Source of the DNA: Gracilaria caudata
Lineage: Eukaryota; Rhodophyta; Florideophyceae; Gracilariales; Gracilariaceae
Direction of reading: 5' to 3'
DNA length: 19,288 nucleotides
NCBI GenBank assembly: GCA_030374735.1
Contig: JASCIV010000461.1
Coordinates: forward strand, 1 to 19,288
Below, in pieces: positions 1 to 8,161 of this stretch. Position 1 is the first letter of the stretch; every line of letters begins with the position of its first letter. The notes beneath the pieces are model-generated. The model was given only the letters and a program-made list of their open reading frames with translations. It ran no database searches and was not told the origin of the DNA. The translations under genes and the position numbers were made by a program.

Positions 1-375
1 CTTACGTATCTCTCCACGTAAGGGTATTGGGATTGATATGATACTTGCTAGGACAGAAGAGTCTCACCCTATCTGATTGACGATCAATGAAAAAGGGGGA
101 AAAGACTATGTCGGTAGGTAAAGTTTTGTATGGTGCGTGGTAGAAACCCTAACACGGACGAATAGCAAGCTACAACCATGTTCATAGAAACGTTTGCATA
201 GCTCAAGTTCCCGACCATGAATAAATATGGCCCATCCACCGGTCGTCGAACTTAACATCACATCAATTTGCGGAGTTAGTAATGGCAACCGAATCATCAA
301 CCAAGCAGCTCTGAGTGAGCATTCTGCAATATGGATATACGTATGCTTCACAGCTGTTCGATCGAATCTGACGAG
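1..375. other. Intergenic, 3' flank of the Deg protease gene
   Basis: No gene is supported here. A short minus-strand frame crosses it but shows no family motif or recognisable composition. It most likely holds the 3' untranslated region of the minus-strand protease gene that stops at 376, plus part of the next intergenic region. I see no tRNA, repeat array or clear terminator. Confidence 0.5.
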
Positions 376-1716
376 CTACTTCAGTTGATCAAACGGACTT
401 GACGCACTGGAGGGTGGTTCGGTTTTCAGGGCTGAGAGGTTGCCAGTTTTGATTCCCAGCTGAATGGGGGAAGTAGACTCTCCGCGTAATACTTGGACAT
501 TAACGAGCTGACCGACACGGGAACGATCAACAACTGCCTGCACGTCTTTTGCATTTCGGACTTTTTTGCCGTCAATAGACACGATTACATCATAGCGTCG
601 CAGCCCAGCGCTTGCAGCTGGACTCTTCGGCATAACCCGTACCACCAACGCGCCGTCAACCTCGGGAACTATGCTCAAAGAATTCGGATCTTGATTGTTC
701 TGTCGGGCAAAAGCAGGAGTTATACTAGTCATCCTTATACCGACATAGGCATGGGCAATAGGCTTTCCACGCGCCAGTTCCGAGGCAACCTCTTTGGCTA
801 TGTCAATTGGGATGGCGAAACCAATGGCCTCCGCGTTGATTCTAATGGCCGTGCTAATACCGACAACTTCACCCCATTGATTGCAGATGGGGCCTCCGGA
901 GGAACCCTGGTTCAGGGACGCTGATGTCTGAATGAGGTTTAGACGCTTCTCGGGGATTCCGACCTCTGCAGCCGAACGGTTCAGACTACTGACGATACCT
1001 AGAGTTACAGTGTTGTCGAGACCAACCGGGTTTCCCACGGCAATTACCCAGTCGCCGACTTCGAGATCCGCACTGGAGCCCATGGGCGCAACAGGAAGCG
1101 GCTTTCCACCGGCATCGATTTTGATGACAGCGAGGTCCAGGTAGTCGTCAGAACCCTTGACAACGCCCACGAAGGAGCGGCCGTCGGTTAGTGTTACAGT
1201 CACCTTCTGCGCAGAGCGCACGACATGGGCGTTGGTTAGCAGGTGGCCATCAGACGAGATGATGAAACCGGAGCCCTGACCGCGCTCGTAACGCTGGCGG
1301 AAGGGGCTCTCACCGAATATCTTGGCGAACTGGGGATCATCGAACAGGGGGTCGTGTGGCACCTGGCGAATAACGCGCTCCGTGTCAATTCGGACGACGG
1401 CGGAACCGACGGAGCGCACGGCCTGAGTGACGAAAGATGAGTTCTGGCGGGGCTTTCTACTAGTGGAGTCGAAGAGACGGAGGGGCTTGTCGGCGGAGGG
1501 CTTGTCGGCGGAGGGCTTGGCGGCCGCGGTCTTGGCGGGTTGAGCACTCTGGTGCTGCGCTGGAGGCCCAGGGCGCTCGGGCTGCTTGGGCGCCGCGAAC
1601 GGGTTGAACAGCGCAGGAAGCAGCGAGGCCACAGGGCGCGGCTGATGGCGGAATGGGGAGCGGGGAGAAGAGGTGGGCGGCGGGCGGCGCAACGGGATGG
1701 CGACGACAAAAGCCAT
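376..1716 (-). CDS. Deg/HtrA-family serine protease with one PDZ domain, probably plastid-targeted
   Basis: This is an ATP-independent trypsin-fold protease of the Deg/HtrA family, known for quality control of thylakoid and photosystem proteins in plastids. In the 446-residue product, residues 1-45 are rich in Arg, Ser and Pro with few acidic residues, as in a plastid transit peptide. A Pro/Ala/Lys linker (about 46-80) carries a tandem PSADK repeat. The protease domain (about 95-315) shows the triad: His164 in TNAHVV, Asp194 in DYLDLAVIK and Ser273 in NQGSSGGP. One PDZ domain follows (about 324-422). The ATG at 1716 has an excellent context (GCCATGG on the coding strand). An in-frame ATG at 1770 would add 18 basic residues. 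The gene diverges from the MYB gene across 292 bp. The family is certain; which paralogue (Deg1-, Deg8- or HhoA-like) is not, and targeting is inferred. Confidence 0.93.
   Translation of the reverse strand: MAFVVAIPLRRPPPTSSPRSPFRHQPRPVASLLPALFNPFAAPKQPERPGPPAQHQSAQPAKTAAAKPSADKPSADKPLRLFDSTSRKPRQNSSFVTQAVRSVGSAVVRIDTERVIRQVPHDPLFDDPQFAKIFGESPFRQRYERGQGSGFIISSDGHLLTNAHVVRSAQKVTVTLTDGRSFVGVVKGSDDYLDLAVIKIDAGGKPLPVAPMGSSADLEVGDWVIAVGNPVGLDNTVTLGIVSSLNRSAAEVGIPEKRLNLIQTSASLNQGSSGGPICNQWGEVVGISTAIRINAEAIGFAIPIDIAKEVASELARGKPIAHAYVGIRMTSITPAFARQNNQDPNSLSIVPEVDGALVVRVMPKSPAASAGLRRYDVIVSIDGKKVRNAKDVQAVVDRSRVGQLVNVQVLRGESTSPIQLGIKTGNLSALKTEPPSSASSPFDQLK
1486..1515 (-). repeat. 15-bp tandem duplication inside the Deg linker
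   Basis: The 15-mer CTTGTCGGCGGAGGG occurs twice head to tail on the plus strand. It encodes the duplicated PSADK units in the linker between transit peptide and protease domain. The copies are identical at the nucleotide level, suggesting a recent slippage event in a region with little length constraint. Confidence 0.9.
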
Positions 1717-2008
1717 GGCGGAAGTTGACGGACGACGGCGATTGCACGATCGAGCTCGGGGCAAGCGCATCTCTTTGCGGTTTGTTAATTCGCGAGGCAG
1801 GGCGCCACCCGCGCGCGGTGTGGTGTGCACACGCGGCCAGGATGCCACGCCGCCACCCACCCACGCACTACACTGCTTGCACGGTTGACGGGCGCGGTGC
1901 GGGCGCGACTGGTCCGCGTACGCGCGGCACCGCCTCCGTCATTATCACCGCGCCACGGTGGCGTGTGTTCACGGTATACCGCCATCCTGCCGCTGCTCCG
2001 CGCGCGCC
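1717..2008. promoter_or_regulatory. Shared divergent promoter between Deg protease and MYB genes
   Basis: The 292 bp between two start codons that point away from each other must hold both 5' untranslated regions and promoters, probably overlapping. It is GC-rich, with alternating CG/CA stretches. I see no obvious TATA box. Frames that run through it open only on non-ATG codons, except the in-frame ATG at 1770 for the protease. Confidence 0.6.
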
Positions 2009-3802
2009 ATGGCCGGTCGTCCGCCGCCGCCCTCTTCGTCCGCGCCGCAGGTGCCACCGGCCGCGCCGCCGGCCGCGCCGCCGGCCGCGTTCGTGTACCC
2101 ATTCCCCACAGCTCCCCACCTCCGCTACAAGCCTCCTGAGCTCCCGCCGCAGCCATTCGTGCCCCAGCTCACCTACATGGAGGGCCAGTTCGCCACACAC
2201 GCACTGCTCATTGAGCAGCAGCGTCGCATCAAGACGCTCGAGGCTGAGCTCGCATCCACTCAGATGGAGCTCATGCGCCTTCGCGCCACCCACAACCCCC
2301 TCGTCGACTCCTCGCACCCTTCCCCACCGCCTCCCGCTGCGCACCATCAGCATCCTCACGACGATGCCAAAAAGACCAGCTCGCGCTACTGGACCGCCGA
2401 CGAGCACAATCGTTTTCTCGACGGCCTTCGCATCTTTGGTCAGAAGGACATCAAAGCAATTGCCCGCCACGTCGGAACCCGAAACGCTACCCAGGTGCGT
2501 ACCCACGCTCAGAAGTACTACCTTCGCATTGAGCGCGAGCGTACCAAGGCAGCCAATGACCGCAAGAATTCAGAGAAGCCTTCTTCCTCCAAGCCAAGCA
2601 CGCCCATCGCAAAGTCGGAACCAGTGGAGCAGCCGCCTCTGAACTCCGTTCCAAACAACTCGTCGAATAGCCATTCTAATTCGCTCAACAACAGTGCCTC
2701 CAGTACTCCAAACATCAGCAGGAACCCCAATCCGGCAATCAGTGATCCACAGATATCTCCCTCCCTTTCTGCAAAACAGTCTTCCCCCAATGCTTCTGCA
2801 CGAGCGGCCAGAGCCGCGCCACCACATCAATTCTCTGCAGAACCGCTTCCTTCCGCCCCCGGTTCTGGTCAACCACCATCTCGTGTATCCCCAAAACAGT
2901 CATCACCTTCGTCTCCAGCTGCTACTCAATTTGCTGCTGTACCGGCTCCCAAGCTCCAATCCGCCGTACAACCGGAGAAACCTGCTTCTTCACCGAAGGT
3001 AGTCCCCTGCAAATCTCCGAAAAGACCGCCATCTTCTGCGCTCCGCCGTAGTCCTAGGAAACGCGCCAAACCATCGACAAGCAAACAGTCTCCAACTGTG
3101 ACTGATCCAAATCCAGGTACACCAACGCAGTCAATTCCCACTCCTCCTCCACCGCAATCGTCCTCCACATCACCGCCCGATACAGATTCACAGAAAGTCA
3201 AGTCCGCTAAGCGTGAGAGTGTTATAGTCACCACGAGGTCTCAGACCCATGCTCAACAGCCTCCTGCCCCAGACCATAAGGCATCTACTCTCAATGAAAG
3301 TGGTGGTAGTATTCCCAACATGCGGATTTGGATGCGTGCCGTGGCAGGAGATGAGACAGGACCAAGTGCGTCCAAGCCGCCCGCTCTGCGGCGAAACGGT
3401 AGTTCCAACTCAGTTCTCGCTGAGTTATCTAAGAATGCCGGAGTGCTTTCCCGCTCCAACTCTTTCGTAATGCAAACCGGCAAAGGCGTTACTCGCTCCA
3501 ATAGTATTCTTTCCCTTCTCAGTGGTATTCCCACCGTGATGAGAGAGTCCCCAAGTACAGATAGATTGCTTGGATTGGACACTTCCGATGACAAGGTGTT
3601 AGCCGCTCTGAAGGCTGTGGACGCTGCGGGAAATGCCGCCGTAGCCGCAGGTCAAACCATGACGGCCAACAACTCGATTGGTACGATGGGAGATCGAACA
3701 TTTAGTTTCAGTCAGCTTAATCACATGGGCTTTGACGACCTCGAGGACCCAGGAGCCGTTGCGTTAGCCATTCAAGACGAACAGAAGTGGGGCGAAGCAT
3801 AG
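2009..3802 (+). CDS. SHAQKYF-type MYB-related transcription factor
   Basis: Probable nuclear DNA-binding protein of 597 residues with one MYB repeat of the SHAQKYF class, known from plant CCA1/REVEILLE and DIVARICATA-like factors and from other protists. Residues 1-50 are Pro/Ala-rich. Residues about 62-95 form a likely coiled coil (EQQRRIKTLEAELASTQ) that could mediate dimers. The MYB repeat covers about 126-175: SRYWTADEHNRF, then NATQVRTHAQKYYLR as the signature. The second helix's usual Trp is replaced by Ile148. The rest is a long Ser/Pro/Asn-rich tail with a basic patch (RRSPRKRAKP) that could be a nuclear signal, and a less biased C-terminus ending near GFDDLEDPGAVALAIQDEQK. The ATG at 2009 (GCCATGG) is preferred, because the upstream extension opens only on GTG. 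Targets and any clock role are unknown. Confidence 0.88.
   Translation: MAGRPPPPSSSAPQVPPAAPPAAPPAAFVYPFPTAPHLRYKPPELPPQPFVPQLTYMEGQFATHALLIEQQRRIKTLEAELASTQMELMRLRATHNPLVDSSHPSPPPPAAHHQHPHDDAKKTSSRYWTADEHNRFLDGLRIFGQKDIKAIARHVGTRNATQVRTHAQKYYLRIERERTKAANDRKNSEKPSSSKPSTPIAKSEPVEQPPLNSVPNNSSNSHSNSLNNSASSTPNISRNPNPAISDPQISPSLSAKQSSPNASARAARAAPPHQFSAEPLPSAPGSGQPPSRVSPKQSSPSSPAATQFAAVPAPKLQSAVQPEKPASSPKVVPCKSPKRPPSSALRRSPRKRAKPSTSKQSPTVTDPNPGTPTQSIPTPPPPQSSSTSPPDTDSQKVKSAKRESVIVTTRSQTHAQQPPAPDHKASTLNESGGSIPNMRIWMRAVAGDETGPSASKPPALRRNGSSNSVLAELSKNAGVLSRSNSFVMQTGKGVTRSNSILSLLSGIPTVMRESPSTDRLLGLDTSDDKVLAALKAVDAAGNAAVAAGQTMTANNSIGTMGDRTFSFSQLNHMGFDDLEDPGAVALAIQDEQKWGEA
2057..2089 (+). repeat. 12-bp tandem repeat encoding a PPAA run
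   Basis: The unit CCGGCCGCGCCG is present twice in full plus nine bases of a third. It codes for the PPAA-repeat stretch near the N-terminus of the MYB protein. It is a simple in-frame low-complexity repeat. Confidence 0.85.
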
Positions 3803-4198
3803 CTTGTACAGCAAACTACTAATAGTGGTCATCGCGCACCATCCTCACCCGCGTCAATCGCGCTTTTTTTTTTTTGTCTTGGTCGCCTTCGACAACACAC
3901 ATAATTCTATCTGTATGTGTATATATGTTTCCAAATATATATATATACATTCAGCTTTTTACACAATCTTTGTCATGTCTATAAAGGGATTGTATTTGTC
4001 TTGCTCGGAAAATTTTCTTGGAGCGTCCTTTACACCGGAGAGTTTGTACATTTCAAACTCCCCGTCATGTTTACCAGCGTGACTGGACTTGAGCCGGATG
4101 TGCGACTTCGAAAACGAGGCACTCCGAAACTCAAAGGTGTGAGTTATGACGGTAAGCTGGGTATGCTATAAACAAGATTGCCTTGGTTAAAAGAGTTG
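3803..4198. other. Convergent intergenic region with T12 tract and AT repeat
   Basis: This lies between the stop codons of two converging genes and should contain both 3' untranslated regions. It holds a T12 tract at 3864-3875, 62 bp after the MYB stop, and an (AT)6 run at 3935-3946. TGTACA occurs at 3805-3810, directly after the stop. Small frames here have no coding character. I see no RNA gene. Confidence 0.6.
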
Positions 4199-7100
4199 TT
4201 AGTTCATGAATCCCCGGCACTGATCGGTACCGCAGCCGCACTTGACCTTATCAGAGTCATCAAAAGGAAATTTGTAGTCGTACGACAACTCCTCTCCCCT
4301 CTGAATCCTCCTTTTGGCGATAATGACCACAACGCGCCTCCCTTTATCAATCTCGATCGTCTTTGAGTAGCAGTTGGGCGCACAGCTGTGGTTGATGTAT
4401 CGCGCGGCGTTGCCGCACATTGTCGCATCTACAATCTCTCCCGGAACGATTTCAAACATGTAACACCCGATCCCTCTATCACCATACTTCGTTTCCCTCA
4501 CGTCCGACACTGACGGTCTGATGATTTCACCGACGTATTCGATAATCATCTCTCCGGCTGGGATGTCTTTGGTAGCAAAGACACCCCATCCGTCGATCTC
4601 AGACCGCAGCACTATCGTTCGTTGTTTGGAAGACTCCGCAATTCCCCGATACTCTGTCGCGACGGGTAAGTGAGGAGCGGCCTTCGTTTTCGCGTTTCTG
4701 GTCCCCCTTGCAGCGCTGCACTTCGTTCTCGCCCTCTCATTAGCTCTGTCGTGGGGTTGCTCTCTCCTAGTGAAAACATCTCGAGCGACTCCCAATTGGA
4801 ATGCGGCTCCCGTTCTTGCGTTTCCATATGACGGAATGCAGTCCACTGCTTTTAACTTTCTCTCTTCAAGGACTCTCTTTGGCAAGTAGCCCTCCGAACG
4901 AGCAGACCCTGTCTTGTTGATCAAAACTTTGACAGGGGCGAACTTCTTCGAGAGAGAATTATAGAAGACGATTTCATTGTTCTTGTGTGTAACGACTCGC
5001 TTATGATTATATCTCCCGTTAAACATCGAAGCCATAGGAAGAGATTCGATATGTGTTACGATAGGAATACAGTTTAGAAGTCCAAATGCCTCCAAGCCGC
5101 TGGTTCCTATGGATTGGAAGGAAGGGTGAGTCATTCCCGCTTCCTTCCTCGCTTTCTTTAACAAGGTGACGACCTGCGACCATGCTTTGTCCGGGCATCG
5201 GGATTCAGCTCTCCATTGTGGTGTATCACTACAGCGAATAACGAAATGAGGACCAGATTGCGGGTGACCGCAGACCTCCAAGAAGTACAAGCAGCGTTCC
5301 CCAGGCTTCATTATCGACCAGAATATTCGGGCGGCACAATAACCCAATGGAACTAGACATGATTTGATAATGAAGTCGTTCACCTCAGGTAGAAGCTGCC
5401 CAAATTTCAAAACTGTCAAAGAACCTATACGAACACTCAACATTCTGTCCGCAGAGAGCGGTTTCTTTCGAGGAGGAGCTGAATCTGGTTCATATCCTTG
5501 TCTATCAAGGATCTTCACGACTCTTTTCATGGCATTGTGTGATAGAGCTTCGCCAATGTAGGAATTGGGATGTCCCTCTTTCACAGGGCTGTTATGATGG
5601 GAAGGACAAAACACAAGCAGTCGTTGAATGACACCAGAACGACCTTGGGCATTGCCTTTGGAGACTCTTACCGGTATTGACGCCGTTGTCAGAGAGCAAG
5701 TTAGACCCACATCTCTTGCGCACAATAAGTGATATGCATTCGCGCATCCTGGGGCTGCACATCGAACTGAAGCTCCATTCCCACCGCATCGGATACATGT
5801 AGTTCTCCGAGCTTGTGAGACAATATTCTTTCGTAAGCCCAACAACGTTACATTCTGGTTTACCGTTGAACCGTGTAATGTCACTCCATTTGACCACATT
5901 GCACATGCAACATGAACCCAAACATGGGATGAGTCTGTTACTGTACTGCTTCCCCAAGGTAATAATCTCCCCTCGGAACAAGCAGCCGACTCGACATGGG
6001 AGCAGAGGCAACATTTTCTCGCGTCCGTCCAGACCAGTGGCTCGTATATAAGCGGCTCTTCTTCCGTCTTCATCGAAAGAGAACGAGATCGTCTTAGGCT
6101 CCCGTTCTTCCACCCGCGAACCCATGGTTTGCTCAGTCCAGAGGGTTTGGGCAATATTGGCATAACTGGCGCAACACTGGAAGGAATCATCGCCGTGTTC
6201 GGTACAGTGCCATTCCGGGTTTTGGAAGGCTCATTAGACTTCATATCTAAACCAAGACTTGTAAAACCTTCACAGCGAATACATCGCCATGCGGAGGCAT
6301 CTATGCCTAGTTTACCTGAGCACATATTCTTTCCGGTACTCGGAAGCGCTCGATTGGCCTTGGAACTTGTCTCCTTCCCAAGATAACTCGATTGTGACAA
6401 AGAGTCACTGCAGTACTGATGATAGCACTCACCACAATCTGTGCAATATATGAGAGAATTCTCATCTCCTCTAGAACAACAATGCCGACAGACATCGGAG
6501 CCGAAGCCCAGCAATTCACGTATTCTTGGTAATTCCGCCGCATGGCTTGACGCTTTTGTAACAACACTAAAAAGCATACCATCTTCCTCGTCCACGAGCA
6601 TTTGCTTCAGAACAGTATCCAAATCCAAGCTCGAAGATCGTTCTCTCACGGCGATTGACAATCGCTCTGAAGACAGGCGACGCTTCTCTTGGTCTCGTTT
6701 CTTCTTCTCCGTTGTGCAAATTGGACAACGGTATCGATCCTTGCAGCTGCCCATTTTCTCGAACTTCTTGTGACTCATGCGCGCGCATGTATCTGCATGA
6801 ATCCATTTATCGCAGTAATCGCATTGAATCATGGGTAGATTCTCGCCCTCGCGATACACTTTTTCGCATACTGGACAAACGACGCAACCATTTCTAATTT
6901 CAGCCGCACAATCTGGACATGCCTTGTATCGTTCACTCCACTTCTCTAATGGAATGTTATATACATTACAATGACGGCACACTCGACAGGACTCACAACG
7001 CCATTGTTCCGGGTTTGCTCCTTTCGGCAGACAATCAATGTGCATGGCAACATGGCGACAAGCAATACACAATACACTATCGGTCACCTCGTTTTCGTCG

Positions 7101-8161
7101 TCGAGATCCGCGGAATAGATATGAGAGTCGACGGGCGAGCCGCACTTCGAACAACACATACACTTCTTGCAAAAGAAAAGACCAGCCCAAGACAGTGCTG
7201 AAAAGGTACAGTCTGTTTCGATACCAGGGATGACGCATTTTGAATGATGTCGAGTAGAGCATTTGGCACACGTAAGGATAGCCCCGCAATCTATATCGTA
7301 TGAATCTTGTTTGCAGAGCGAACAACCATGACCAGGGGTGATTAATTCCTCAACAATAGGTGTTCGATCCAAAAAGGTACCCGGATAAGGAGGCGGGTCC
7401 TTTCCGTTTTGCGAGCATTTGGCGTGTTTTGGACAGAAGACTTGGTAGCCATGTCTAAGACTAGCGCCACCTCTTAAGGCGCATCGAAAATGCATGGGAC
7501 GGCAGCATACAGCTCCGCGAAAAGAACAGGCGAGAGAAGCACCATAGTCAGCACAGAGCATACACTTCTTCTTTCGAGAACGAAGGTTGGCTACTTGCAC
7601 ATCTTTCATTTTGCCTGTATCATCGACGTATACCTCTGGTGCCCATAAGGCACAGTTACGATGTGCATAGAATTGATGACGGGGGTCTTTAGACCTCAGG
7701 CGACTCCGAAAAGGCCCGATAAGCTTTCCCTCACATTCTGGAATATCGCCCGGCAACGAACAAAAAATGCATCGATTGGATTGCGGAGTGGCGTGTGGAG
7801 CGAGTTGGTGGCGCTGTTCAGAAGGGGTCTTGAGTCGCTTTGGAGCGGAGATAGTACCCGTAGCTAAGCGATGGCGCTTTGATCCTTTCACTCGCGAGAA
7901 AGAAGTGGGTGTGGTAGTGGATGGAGCGGAGGGATGAGGTTGTATGGTGGTGACAGTAGCGGGTTCGAGCGGTTTGGTCGGGGGTGGTTCTTCGAGTTGC
8001 ATGACTGCATTCGGGGGGGGATGGTGGGTGTGGGCGAGGGACGAAGATGAGATATGGACGCTCGGATGAAGGTAGCTGTTGAGAATGGGCAATGATTCGG
8101 GGCGAACAGTATGGGATGGGGCCAAAGTTTGAGAGACGGTGGGTGTAGAGGATCTTTGCAT
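4199..8161 (-). CDS. KMT2: KMT2/Trithorax-type histone H3K4 methyltransferase (PHD, ePHD, FYRN, FYRC, Win, SET)
   Basis: Nuclear enzyme predicted to methylate histone H3 Lys4 in a COMPASS-like complex. In 1320 residues: a Ser/Pro/Thr-rich N-terminus (1-125); an extended PHD (about 130-246, CIFC to FCPKHA); a Cys/His cluster of several PHD fingers (about 278-484); a further PHD (about 557-631); a second extended PHD (about 716-855); FYRN (about 905-950) and FYRC (about 955-1040); a Win motif TGSARSEGY (1084-1092); SET (about 1180-1300) with GWGVF, EYVGE, RYINHSCAPNC and ELSYDYKF; and a post-SET Cys cluster CGCGTDQCRG ending four residues from the C-terminus after MN. The S-adenosylmethionine-binding and catalytic signatures look intact. 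The ATG at 8161 is the first in frame. Domain order resembles animal MLL proteins more than plant ATX1/2, where FYRN/FYRC precede the PHD/ePHD cluster and a PWWP is present; I see no PWWP. Confidence 0.93.
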   Translation of the reverse strand: MQRSSTPTVSQTLAPSHTVRPESLPILNSYLHPSVHISSSSLAHTHHPPPNAVMQLEEPPPTKPLEPATVTTIQPHPSAPSTTTPTSFSRVKGSKRHRLATGTISAPKRLKTPSEQRHQLAPHATPQSNRCIFCSLPGDIPECEGKLIGPFRSRLRSKDPRHQFYAHRNCALWAPEVYVDDTGKMKDVQVANLRSRKKKCMLCADYGASLACSFRGAVCCRPMHFRCALRGGASLRHGYQVFCPKHAKCSQNGKDPPPYPGTFLDRTPIVEELITPGHGCSLCKQDSYDIDCGAILTCAKCSTRHHSKCVIPGIETDCTFSALSWAGLFFCKKCMCCSKCGSPVDSHIYSADLDDENEVTDSVLCIACRHVAMHIDCLPKGANPEQWRCESCRVCRHCNVYNIPLEKWSERYKACPDCAAEIRNGCVVCPVCEKVYREGENLPMIQCDYCDKWIHADTCARMSHKKFEKMGSCKDRYRCPICTTEKKKRDQEKRRLSSERLSIAVRERSSSLDLDTVLKQMLVDEEDGMLFSVVTKASSHAAELPRIRELLGFGSDVCRHCCSRGDENSLIYCTDCGECYHQYCSDSLSQSSYLGKETSSKANRALPSTGKNMCSGKLGIDASAWRCIRCEGFTSLGLDMKSNEPSKTRNGTVPNTAMIPSSVAPVMPILPKPSGLSKPWVRGWKNGSLRRSRSLSMKTEEEPLIYEPLVWTDARKCCLCSHVESAACSEGRLLPWGSSTVTDSSHVWVHVACAMWSNGVTLHGSTVNQNVTLLGLRKNIVSQARRTTCIRCGGNGASVRCAAPGCANAYHLLCARDVGLTCSLTTASIPVRVSKGNAQGRSGVIQRLLVFCPSHHNSPVKEGHPNSYIGEALSHNAMKRVVKILDRQGYEPDSAPPRKKPLSADRMLSVRIGSLTVLKFGQLLPEVNDFIIKSCLVPLGYCAARIFWSIMKPGERCLYFLEVCGHPQSGPHFVIRCSDTPQWRAESRCPDKAWSQVVTLLKKARKEAGMTHPSFQSIGTSGLEAFGLLNCIPIVTHIESLPMASMFNGRYNHKRVVTHKNNEIVFYNSLSKKFAPVKVLINKTGSARSEGYLPKRVLEERKLKAVDCIPSYGNARTGAAFQLGVARDVFTRREQPHDRANERARTKCSAARGTRNAKTKAAPHLPVATEYRGIAESSKQRTIVLRSEIDGWGVFATKDIPAGEMIIEYVGEIIRPSVSDVRETKYGDRGIGCYMFEIVPGEIVDATMCGNAARYINHSCAPNCYSKTIEIDKGRRVVVIIAKRRIQRGEELSYDYKFPFDDSDKVKCGCGTDQCRGFMN
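4886..4912 (-). other. Win motif (predicted WDR5-binding site) in the methyltransferase
   Basis: The codons read TGSARSEGY (residues 1084-1092). In animal SET1/MLL proteins the Win motif inserts its Arg into the central pore of WDR5, and the core here matches the SETD1A-type sequence almost exactly. It lies between FYRC and SET, the position known for the family. This predicts a WDR5-containing complex in this organism. Confidence 0.8.

Noticed and set aside
1785..2642. Long frames overlapping the start of the MYB gene on both strands
   Set aside because: They are Arg/Pro/Ser-biased shadows of the GC-rich promoter and MYB coding sequence; the MYB frame carries the recognisable domain.
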